NCBI GenBank assembly: GCA_036365145.1
Contig: JAEOAD010000040.1
Coordinates: 15,289,501-15,353,500, forward strand
Length of the DNA: 64,000 nucleotides
Direction of reading: 5' to 3'
From: Orientallactaga sibirica
Lineage: Eukaryota; Chordata; Mammalia; Rodentia; Dipodidae
The position numbers and the translations under genes are program-made. Below are positions 56,008 to 64,000 of the stretch, in pieces (the stretch's first letter is position 1; the number at the start of each line of letters is the position of its first letter). The notes under the pieces were generated by a model. It was not told the DNA's origin and searched no databases. It was given only the letters and a program-made list of their open reading frames with translations.

Positions 56008-56254
56008 TCTTTTTTTTTAAGAATTTTTAAAAAATGTTTTGTTATTATTCATTTATTTACTTATTAGAGACAGAGAAAGGGAAAGAGAAAGAGGGAGAGT
56101 GAGAATGGGCATGCCAGGGCCTCTAGCCACTGCAAACAAACTGCAGACATGTGCACCCCCTTGTCCATCTGGTTTACGTGGGACCTGGAGAATCGAACCA
56201 AGATCCTTTGGCTTTGCAGGCAAATGCCTTAACCTCCCAGCCATCTCTCCAGCT
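56008..56254 (-). mobile_element. DIP-like SINE, minus strand
   Basis: Full body in reverse; imperfect flanks tgctgtcatttctt / tgccatcacttctt. Confidence 0.9.
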
Positions 56255-56423
56255 CTGCCATCACTTCTTATTTCCTTATACCTGACAGCTAAGTGCTGCT
56301 GGGAACGGAAGGTGATCATTAAAAATCATTTCTGTTAATCGTTATAGAACATTAAGTTCAAGCTAGTTCTCTTGAGAGCTGATTCGATAAATCCCATTCC
56401 GGCTGCCATCTGCTTGTACCAAG

Positions 56424-56573
56424 CACTCACCCACCCAAGTACGGGTCTCCCGTGGACTTGGACTGTGTCCACACACTCACCCACCCAAGTACGGGTCTCC
56501 CGTGGACTTGGACTGTGTCCACACACTCACCCACCCAAGTACAGGTCTCCCGTGGACTTGGACTGTGTCCACC
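56424..56573. repeat. 50-bp minisatellite, three copies
   Basis: Period exactly 50 bp: units begin cactcacccacccaagt at 56424, 56474 and 56524. Copies 1 and 2 are nearly identical; copy 3 differs by g to a at 56543. Because 50 is not a multiple of three, the copies are read in different frames. Confidence 0.95.
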
Positions 56574-57073
56574 ATCTACGTATTCTGTGTGGCACAACCC
56601 TGAGGCACTCAATTTGGAGCCCGCTCTTTCCACACACACACCCCCGTTTTGAATGTTTGTGCAGAATAATCCCATGCCAGAGTGACTCTTACCTTGCACA
56701 CTTACAAAGCTAGCACAAGAAATGAAACTGATAATCCCATCTCAGATAGATACAGCTCACGAAACGTTTCATTGCGGCATAACATATGCACCTCCCAGAC
56801 AGCACACGTATATTCGCTTTAGCTCCAGTCCTCCTTCACCGATAAGTAAGGGAAGCCCTTGGCCAGGCAAGAAGCCTAAACTGTAACACGGGATGGGTTC
56901 TGTGTCAGTGTTTGCCCTGTCTGTAGTTATCGCAGGCCCTCCCAGCCACCGTGTCTCATGAAAATGACACATCTTCTATACCCACCTTTCTGGCACATAG
57001 GTGGGTATGAAATCAAGAATCATTCTCTCCTTTGTCTTTCTATACCTCTGCCTTGTCCATCACACCCCCTACC

Positions 57074-57077
<4 letters not shown>

Positions 57078-57114
<37 letters not shown>
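57078..57114. repeat. (CA)n microsatellite
   Basis: About 18 units. Confidence 0.95.
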
Positions 57115-57117
<3 letters not shown>

Positions 57118-57982
57118 TCAGAAAGTCTCTGAGGCCAGGAGCTGTTTCTTGACAACGAACCCAGCTGCTCCCAAGACCTAGTGCCAGGACAAACACATTA
57201 GCTGCTTTTCCCCCTTATATCTCCAACCACTATGAAAGAAAATGAATCAAGTAGGCTCCCCGTGAGCAATTTACAAGGTGGCTGGTGGGAGCCACGGATC
57301 CAGCCTAGCAGATAATATATTTCCATGAAAGTTGATGGCAGGGTGTTTACTGCAGTTAGTCCTGCCAGCAAGTTCATACCCGAGCCAGCATTTGAAAGCC
57401 CAGTAAGAGATCTGTGCTCAAAACTGTGAATTGAATAACTCTCCCAGCCTGCTCCTTCGCAATTTGGATTGTTAAATCTCTGATGTTTACAATTCGTATA
57501 CAATGCCCAGATCACATGCTGCCCCCATCCAACGAGAGCAGGGTACAACTGCAGGCCAGAGAAAACACACTGCCAGGACCCTTTCTACACAGCAGAGTTT
57601 CCTCAAAGATAAGGGAGCCAGTGGCCTCAGTGATTGAAGTTTGACCCAAACCCTCACTGCTATGTATCATTCTGTGGGTTTTTTTCTTCAAAGAGCTTTC
57701 GGAGATAACCTCATTAGGATACATGAGGCTTGCACATAGAGATACCATTGTTACAACACTCTCTTCCAAGAATGGAATAAAGTTGGGTAATGCCATGATT
57801 CCGCACGTCAGCTTTCTTCATGGTGGGCTTGTTTGTGTTCGTTCTGTCCTGACACAGCCTTCAGAAGTAATGAGAAACAGCAGAAACAGAGAAATGCAAG
57901 ATAAGCCACCAAAAAAGAGGGCACATAGTGATGACTGGGTAGATTGGAGTGATGACGGGCCATGCATAAAGGAAAATGGGGG

Positions 57983-58195
57983 GGTGCTGGAGAGATGGCT
58001 TAGTGATTAAGGCACATGCCTGTGAAGCCTAAGGACCCCAGTTTGATTCTCCAGGTCCCACGTAAGCCAGATGCACATGGTGGTGCATGCGTCTGGAGTT
58101 CGTTTGCAGTGAGAGGGCCTGGTGTGCCCATTCTCACTCTTTCTCTTTCTCTCTCCCTCTCTCTGTCACTAATAAATTAAAAAAAAAAAAAAAAA
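57983..58195 (+). mobile_element. DIP-like SINE
   Basis: Near-consensus head, small deletion around gcagtgagagggcctgg, oligo-A end. Confidence 0.9.
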
Positions 58196-58350
58196 CACTG
58201 GGTGTGGTGGTGCATGCCTTTAATCCCAGCACTCAGGAGGCAGAGGTAGGAGGATCGCCATGAGTTCAAGGCCACCCTGAGACTACAGAGTAAATTCCAG
58301 GTCAGCCTGGGCTAGAGCGAGACCCTACCTCGAAAAAAAAAAAAAAAACC
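58196..58350 (+). mobile_element. B1 SINE
   Basis: Near-consensus body placed in the A tail of the preceding SINE. Confidence 0.92.
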
Positions 58351-58495
58351 ATAGTGGGCTGAGGACTTAAGCTTCCTCTTGGGGCTGTTTGATAGCATTT
58401 CAAGGTGATGTGGAGGCAGCTAGCTTCCCTAGCCGGCCATCCATTGTGATATTTACAGTAGTCATAGAGGTTTACTCTCACTGATCTATTTGCAC

Positions 58496-58507
58496 GTGTG
58501 TGTGTGT

Positions 58508-58538
<31 letters not shown>

Positions 58539-58540
58539 CG
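58496..58540. repeat. (TG)n microsatellite
   Basis: About 22 units with one GAG interruption. Confidence 0.93.
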
Positions 58541-58806
58541 CGCTCACTGATGTGTGCATGTCTGGGCAAGCACATGCCACTGTACACATGCGGAGTCAGA
58601 GGACAATCTGTGGTCTTCTGCCACCTTCTTTGAGGCAGGGTCCCTTGCCACTGCCAATGAATGCCAGTCTGTTGTAGGCATATTAACATCACAGACACAT
58701 GTGCCGCTTTGCATTTGGGTTTATGTGGGTGGGTACTGGGGAACTGAACCCAAACCAGCAGATTTTGCAAGCAATTGCCTGAACCACAGAGCCATCGACC
58801 CAGCCC
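58541..58806 (-). mobile_element. Old B3/DIP-like SINE, minus strand
   Basis: agtcagaggacaatctgtgg near the start suggests B3; the later ggtactggggaactgaaccc and cagagccatcgacccagccc are a reversed tRNA-like head. Confidence 0.6.
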
Positions 58807-58850
58807 TGTGACATTTACAATACTCTTCCGTGCTTCTTCCAGAATTGGCT

Positions 58851-59084
58851 TTTTTTAAAGATTTATTTATTTTTTAATATTTTATTTATTTAGAGAGAGA
58901 GAGAAAGAGGCAGATAAAGAGAAAGAGAGAATGGGTGCTCCAGGGCCTCAAACCACTGCAAATGAACTCGAGACGCATGCGCCCCTTTGTGCTTATGTGG
59001 CTTATGTGGGTCCTGGAGAATTGAACCGGGGTCCATAGGGTTTGCAGACAAATGCCTTAACTGCTAAGCCATTTCCCCAGCCTA
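58851..59084 (-). mobile_element. DIP-like SINE, minus strand
   Basis: Full body in reverse; flanks ttggctttttttaaag / ttagcttttattaaag. Confidence 0.9.
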
Positions 59085-59410
59085 GTATTAGCTTTTATTA
59101 AAGCAATTGGAAAGGTCAGTTGGCTGTTTCAGTCTGGGCCATCAGCCCCATCTCTATAACGTTCCCAGATCTGAAGTCTAGTCTGTCTGCCTTACAGGTC
59201 TAAAACCTCAGAGGTCAGTTAACCAGTCTGGCTTATGATCCTTACTATCAGAGACACATGAAACTGACCTGTGGCAGGAAGTTAGTCAGTTGATTGCAGA
59301 GGATAGACCTTGCCAAAAAGCAATACATTTGCTCTTCTAAGTGTACCGCCCAGGGTTCAGTGTACACAGTGGTCTCAAATGGGAGAGTCACATAAAAAAA
59401 GAATCAAGGT
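59085..59410. other. Unique intronic stretch
   Basis: No recognised repeat or gene. Confidence 0.5.
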
Positions 59411-59640
59411 GGCCTGTAGAGATGGCTTAGAGGTCAAGGCATTTACCAGCCAAGCCAAAGGACCCAGGTTCAATTCCCCAGGACCCACCTAAAACCAGCT
59501 GCACAAGGTGGTACATGTGTCTGCAGTTCATTTGCAGTGGCTAGAGGCCCTGGTGTGCCCGCTCTCTTTCTCCCTCCTCTATCTGCCTCTTTCTCTCTCT
59601 CTCCCTCCCCCCTCAAATAAATAAAATATTTAAAATTAAA
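59411..59640 (+). mobile_element. DIP-like SINE
   Basis: Full copy with a C-rich 3' part. Confidence 0.88.
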
Positions 59641-59888
59641 AAGCCAAGGTAGTGACTGGCTAATCAGGCTGTCATCGGGTGTTTCTGAAGTTCATCCTTT
59701 CTAGTTCCTGAATCTTTGACTGCCAGGCACAGGGTTTCCCTTCTTGCAGTACTATCAGTCCCCCTTTCTCTTCTTTTACTGTCCAACCTTTTTATATAGG
59801 CTACTTCACATGGTATACCTTTACTCTATTCAGACAGGACATCAGCCATGGCTTGTGGGCAGTGGAGCCATTCATTAAAAATACATTA

Positions 59889-60145
59889 ACGGGGAGAAGA
59901 GATGGCTTAGCAGTTGAGGTGTCTGCTTAGCGGTTAAGGTGCTAACCTACAATACTCAATGAAGTGGGTTCGACTCCCCAGTACCCACAGAAAGCCAGAT
60001 GCACAAGTGGTGCATGCATCTGTGTTCATTTGAAGTGACTAGAGGCCCTGGCATTCTCTCTCTTCCTCTCTCTCTCTCTCTCTCTCGCACGTGCGTGCGC
60101 TTCTGTATCTCTCTCTGCTTGCAAATAACTAATCAAATATTTTTA
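59889..60145 (+). mobile_element. DIP-like SINE with duplicated A box
   Basis: The head carries two A-box copies in tandem: ggcttagcagttgaggtgtc, then gcttagcggttaaggtgct. Later part shows cgcacgtgcgtgcgc in the CT-rich stretch. Confidence 0.85.
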
Positions 60146-60188
60146 AAGTACCCTATTCTCTCTGTCTCCTCTCTATCTCTCTCTGCTT

Positions 60189-60405
60189 GCCAGATGGCTT
60201 ATCAGTTAAAGCACTTGCCTGCAAAGCCAAATGATCCAGGTTTGATTCCCCAGGACCCACATAAGCCAGATGCATGAGGTGGCGTATATGTCTGGATTTT
60301 GTTTGCAGAGGCTGAAGGCCCTGATGCACCCAATCTCTCTATCTCTCTCATCTGCCTCTCTCTCTGTGTGTAGTAAATAAATAAGAAAGCAAAATAAATA
60401 AATAA
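60189..60405 (+). mobile_element. DIP-like SINE, 5'-truncated
   Basis: Starts inside the A box (atggcttatcagttaaagc). Confidence 0.87.
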
Positions 60406-60426
60406 ACAAAAAGAAATCTAGAAGAG

Positions 60427-60505
60427 CTGGGGATGGAGCAAAATGGCAGAGTGCTTGCCTAGCATGCACACGGCTCTGGGCTTACGTTCCAGCACCATAA
60501 AAGAA
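60427..60505 (+). mobile_element. ID-like SINE
   Basis: ggggatggagcaaaatggca, agtgcttgcctagcatgcac and a worn B box match the ID head. A short poly-A follows. Confidence 0.68.
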
Positions 60506-60559
60506 AAATCAAAGAAATTATAATTTTTCCATTTAAAAAAAAAAAGGTACAACCAAAGT

Positions 60560-60625
60560 CATAGCCTGGTAAGCCCCTAGTGCCAGGCACTGTGCAAGGA
60601 AACTTACAAGTAGCTAACAATGTCT
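60560..60625 (+). mobile_element. MIR fragment
   Basis: gtgccaggcactgtgcaagg is the characteristic MIR phrase. It ends about a dozen bases before the acceptor. Confidence 0.5.
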
Positions 60626-60637
60626 CCTCTCACCCAG

Positions 60638-60772
60638 GCCAGTGAAAAGCGTGTTCACCTCGTCGTGTCCCGCCAGGTTCGACAACCCAGCCCAGACATC
60701 TTCCAGGAAGCTGGCTGGATCAGCAACTGCAGCCGGTCCCCAGACCCAGGGGAGAGGAACATGCTTCCCAAG
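60638..60772 (+). CDS. LNX1: LNX1 coding exon: end of PDZ2 and linker
   Basis: Acceptor AG at 60636-60637 and donor GT at 60773-60774; 45 codons, phase 0 at both ends. Residues 1-14 ([14 protein letters not shown]) give the last strand of PDZ2. The rest is the Pro/Ser-rich linker toward PDZ3 ([17 protein letters not shown]). The next exon, which should start the PDZ3 segment, lies beyond the window. No internal stop. The N-terminal Ala-Ser continues the ligand-binding helix from the previous exon, so the intron cuts PDZ2 just after its helix. Confidence 0.95.
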
Positions 60773-61327
60773 GTGAGGCCCCGCCAAGCTTGTCTGCAGC
60801 TCCTACAAAGGAGCTATTTCTTGGGAAAGCTGTGGACTTTAATGTTTCTAAGGGTTACCTCTGGACTTTGTTATTTCAAGAGACACTGCACTACTTAGGA
60901 GACAGAGAAAAGGCCAAAATCCCCTCTTAAGCATCTGTGAGATAACTGGTGTCTCCCTTCCAAGCAAGGAGTGAGGAAGGTGCTAGGTGGGTTTGGAAAC
61001 CCGTCTTGCAGGCTCTCTGATTATAATACAGGGACCTAAATTCTAGGCCAAGCCAAATGCGTGTCATGTGTTCACCACAAGTCACGCTATGTAAGGACTG
61101 GTTTCCATCCCCTTAGAAATGAAATAAGACGTTTGCTTGGTTTCTGGTTTTTGAATTTCCCAATCTGCCTGGAAATGATGATGATCCCACCTTCTATTTT
61201 TAATATTTTTGAGGTTTGCCCAAGGGGCTAGGAAGATAATGGGAACATTTTTAGCATGGAATGTTAAGGAGGGCAAGGACTGGGTTATGTGTCTTGTCTT
61301 ATGACAGTCAAATCCAGAAAACTTTAC
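60773..61327. other. Unique intronic stretch
   Basis: About 550 bp after the exon; no recognised repeat. Confidence 0.5.
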
Positions 61328-61549
61328 CTTTTTAAATAAATAAATTTATTTATTTGCAAGCAGACAGAGAGAGATAGAAGAGAGGCAGACACAGAGAGAA
61401 TGGGCACCCCAGGGCTTCTAGCCACTGCACACAAACTCCAGATGCATGTGCCCCTTGTACATCTGGTTTATGTGGGTCCTGCAGAATTGAACCTGCATCC
61501 TTTGGCTTCACAGGCAAATGCCTTAACTGCTAAGCCATTCCTCCAGCCC
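61328..61549 (-). mobile_element. DIP-like SINE, minus strand (first of pair)
   Basis: Full body in reverse. ccagaaaacttta flanks it at 61315-61327 and 61550-61562. Confidence 0.93.
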
Positions 61550-61562
61550 CCAGAAAACTTTA

Positions 61563-61760
61563 TTTTAAAAATTATTTTATTTTATTCATTTATTAGAGAG
61601 AGAGAGAGAGAATGGGTGCACCAGGGTCTCCAGCCACTGCAAAAGAACTCCAAGCGCATGTGCCACCTTGTGCATCTGGCTTACGTGGGTCCTGGGGAAT
61701 CAAACCTGGGTCCTTTGGATTGGCAGGCAAGCACTTAACTGCTAAGCCATGTCTCCAGCC
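61563..61760 (-). mobile_element. DIP-like SINE, minus strand (second of pair)
   Basis: Near-consensus body in reverse. The same target word follows it as ccagaaaatttta at about 61761. Confidence 0.93.
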
Positions 61761-61762
61761 CC

Positions 61763-62918
61763 CAGAAAATTTTAAAACACTGTGGACCCCACCGAAGGCA
61801 TCCATGCCTAGAACCCATCCTCCTGGCCAGCTGTTAGCACTTCTGTCTGTGGCTTCGGCTTGGGGTAGCTCCACGACTCCATTTTGGATGGGTGTCTAAG
61901 CAACACAAGTCTTTGTAGTCCAAATCAGGAGTCCTCCTATATAGCCCTGGCTTAGCATTCTGTCATGATAATGGTAAACTTCCGTCAGTCCTTTCCCCGG
62001 GATCTTATGTCATTATGCGACTAAAAGCAAAGACCCTTCTAGGTAGCCCGTTCTGGAAACAAAGATGGAATGTTCTTTTCTTTCCCTCTCAGGCCACAAG
62101 TTGAGTTTCTGAGGGATGTGTGCAAAAAACATCTCTGCATTATAATCAAAGAGCCTGAGATTTCACGCTCCCATCCTTCATCTCCAGTCAGCCGTGTCTC
62201 CATAAACCTGTCGATTCTGTGTTTATTTATAAGAAGCAATCTACACACACCAAATACATCCTGGTGAAACATTTTATGCATAAATAATCCATGATACTTT
62301 CTTGCTAATACATACCATTAACACTTCTAAATTACACTGACGATTTTTATTAGTGGAACACGATGTTAACTCATCTAATGAAAGCCTTTATCTAATTAAC
62401 GGATTTTAGTTAAATTAAGTAGAATGTTACATTTTCATTCATTAAATCACTAAAACCGAGGCTGACACCACAGCGCAGTTTTGTAATTCCTTCTACATAG
62501 TTGAGGAGTCGTGGCAAAGCCATGTGTCTGGTTTCCTGCAAGCACAGGCACATACTGGCTTATGGGGAGAGCAGTTCATTCAGTCACAGTGCTCTTTGCC
62601 CTCCGAAATGCCCTCATAAGAAAGCAGCATATAGTGAAAATAACACTGAGGCTGTTTGATGGTTTTGTTTGAAGTAGAGTGAGGAAACACCATTGTATCT
62701 TGAAATAGGGAAGCCAGGATTTGAGAGATAGAAAAGCTTCTTGACAGTTAAAAAGCTGAGGATGAATAGACATCATATTTAGACCTGTGGTCACCTGTGG
62801 AAAAGGAAAAGGACTGTGTGTGACCAGAGTGATGTCACGTGAACACATCAGCCACATGTAAAACGCTGATTTCTGGTGTCTCATGTTAGATACACAGATA
62901 GATCCTGATCATAGTCTT
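61763..62918. other. SINE-free stretch, candidate regulatory
   Basis: About 1.15 kb without repeats. The 62085-62480 part is AT-rich with many TAAT/ATTA words (homeodomain-type cores) and no sign of mobile-element descent. Regulatory role is inference. Confidence 0.5.
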
Positions 62919-63136
62919 TAAATACTTATTTATTTATTTATTTATTTGAGAGAGTGAGAAAAAGAAAGGCAGACAGAGAGAGGGAGAATGGGCATGCCAG
63001 GGCCTCCAGCTGTTGCAAATGAACTCCAGATGCATGTACCGCCTTGTGCATCTGGCTCAAGTGGGTCCTGGGCAGTCGAGCCTGGGTCCTTTGGCTTTGC
63101 AAGCAAACGTCTTAACCACTAAGCCGTCTCCAGGCC
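62919..63136 (-). mobile_element. DIP-like SINE, minus strand
   Basis: Full body in reverse with (TTTA)n tail; 5' end slightly shortened. Confidence 0.9.
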
Positions 63137-63280
63137 TGTTTTTTGAAGGTAGGGTCTCACTTTGGCTCAAACTGACCTGGAATTCACTATGTAGTCTCAG
63201 GGTGGCCTTGAAATCTCAGTGATCCTCCTACCTCTGCCTCCCCAGTGCTGGGATTAAAGGCGTGCGCCACCAAGACCAGC
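63137..63280 (-). mobile_element. B1 SINE, minus strand (first of pair)
   Basis: Body in reverse, ending ccaccaagaccagc. Confidence 0.92.
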
Positions 63281-63287
63281 CCCATAT

Positions 63288-63322
<35 letters not shown>

Positions 63323-63463
63323 GTTTTTCGAGGTAGGGTCACACTCTAGCCCAGGCTGATCTGGAATTCACTATGTAGTCTCAGGGTGGCCTCGAACTCA
63401 TGGCAATCCTTCTACCTCTGCCTCCCGAGTGCTGGGATTAAAGGCGTGCGCCACCACGACCAG
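63288..63463 (-). mobile_element. B1 SINE, minus strand (second of pair)
   Basis: Long oligo-T then a near-consensus body, ending ccaccacgaccagc. gaccagccccatattctt occurs at the end of both copies. Confidence 0.92.
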
Positions 63464-63466
63464 CCC

Positions 63467-64000
63467 CATATTCTTTATATACTCTTTTAGAGTCTCCAAG
63501 GTTTCATTTTTAAGATCCAAGGCAAATATCCTGAAATACAAACATTTCAGATGACTTGTATGATAAAATACTTGGTTTCCCCTGCTTTTTAGTTAGCTTG
63601 AACTATTTCATCATAATTTGTTTTTAAGCAATAGGGAACACTCTGAGATCTCCAAGAAGGGAGTGGAGAGAAAAAAAAACAGAAAAAAAATTATCTCTGT
63701 CATACTTTCCTCCTCCCCAACGTAAAGTTGGGCAACTCAGGGTGAAGAATTTATAGACGGGGCTTTTCCATTGCTAAGTATCTCTCTTTGGCAAAGAAAG
63801 CAAGTGGTCATGGAAGAGACAGGACATGGGGCACATTTGTGGTGTCCGAATCCTTGTGCTGAGTCCCTTCGTGCTGAACTAAACATCTTCTTGCTCAGTG
63901 CAGGCAGGACTGACAAACTGACTGACTGACTGACTGACAAGTACCAAAGTGTGAAAGAAGATGCTGTTTAACATTGGATCCATTTTTTTAATTTTAATTT
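63467..64000. other. Unique intronic stretch to window end
   Basis: Contains a short (GACT)n at 63908-63938. Nothing else recognised. Confidence 0.5.
63908..63938. repeat. (GACT)n microsatellite
   Basis: Five to six units. Confidence 0.9.

Larger units (their letters stand above)
56255..57982. other. SINE-free intronic stretch
   Basis: About 1.7 kb holding the 50-bp minisatellite and a (CA)n. No exon recognised; frames here arise partly from the tandem repeat. Confidence 0.55.
49404..60637 (+). other. LNX1: LNX1 intron
   Basis: The largest complete intron here, about 11.2 kb, phase 0, GT-AG (acceptor tract gtctcctctcacccag). Contains many SINEs, L1-like fragments and the 50-bp minisatellite. 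Confidence 0.93.
60773..64000 (+). other. LNX1: LNX1 downstream intron (partial)
   Basis: Begins with donor gtgaggccc and continues past the window end. No sequence like PDZ3 is visible before base 64000. Confidence 0.9.

Noticed and set aside
56372..56713. Repeat protein encoded by the 50-bp tandem
   Set aside because: A 50-bp period shifts frame in each copy, so the copies do not encode a repeated peptide; both strands are equally open.
60427..60505. Functional tRNA gene
   Set aside because: The A-box-like head and worn B box belong to an ID-type SINE; no cloverleaf can be drawn.
1..64000. A hidden new multi-gene system
   Set aside because: Apart from LNX1 exons I see only intron, repeats and unassigned unique sequence. 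Nothing clusters into a coherent set of new genes.

Overview
This is a mammalian, and specifically rodent, genomic window. It has five small GT-AG spliced exons in about 63 kb of intron, no compact operon-like coding, and very dense SINEs. The two dominant families are a 7SL-derived B1 type and a tRNA-derived, B2-superfamily type with an RNA polymerase III A box and B box, a long CT-rich stretch and an (AAAT)n end. I count roughly 65-70 of the tRNA-derived copies and 30-35 B1-type copies by eye. The body and tail of the tRNA-derived family fit the DIP elements known from jerboas and birch mice, so a dipodid such as Jaculus is my best guess for the source. That species call is inference.

The only protein-coding gene I can support is LNX1 (ligand of Numb-protein X 1), on the + strand. 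Five consecutive internal exons lie at 36905-37146, 38518-38670, 44641-44843, 49032-49403 and 60638-60772. Together they encode 368 residues: the linker after the zinc-finger/RING module including the Numb-binding NPAY motif, a basic Ser/Arg-rich linker, all of PDZ1 and nearly all of PDZ2, then the start of the PDZ2-PDZ3 linker. Every splice site is canonical, the phases match, and no stop or frameshift interrupts the frame. The RING exons (p80 form) and the alternative first exon (p70 form) must lie upstream of base 1, because I found neither here. PDZ3, PDZ4 and the stop codon lie beyond base 64000.

Layout: 1-36904 is upstream intron; 36905-60772 holds the five exons and four introns; 60773-64000 is the start of the next intron. 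The introns hold DIP-like SINEs, B1, ID and B4-type SINEs, older MIR fragments, a MaLR-type LTR element with internal sequence (about 8780-10196), a probable second MaLR LTR (about 16391-16739), two L1-like fragments, a MER5A-like hAT transposon lying inside another hAT-like element (12300-12712), many microsatellites and one 50-bp, three-copy minisatellite. SINE-poor stretches (notably 1240-3687, 28322-30404, 32376-33923, 42011-43521 and 61763-62918) are the best places to look for regulatory sequence.

I saw no CRISPR array, no bacterial or phage gene and no evident new multi-gene system. The noteworthy items are retrotransposition details: a 30-nt tRNA-Gly 5'-half-like insert, two SINEs at one repeated target site, a long DIP subtype with an internal insertion, nested repeats, and read-through-capable introns.
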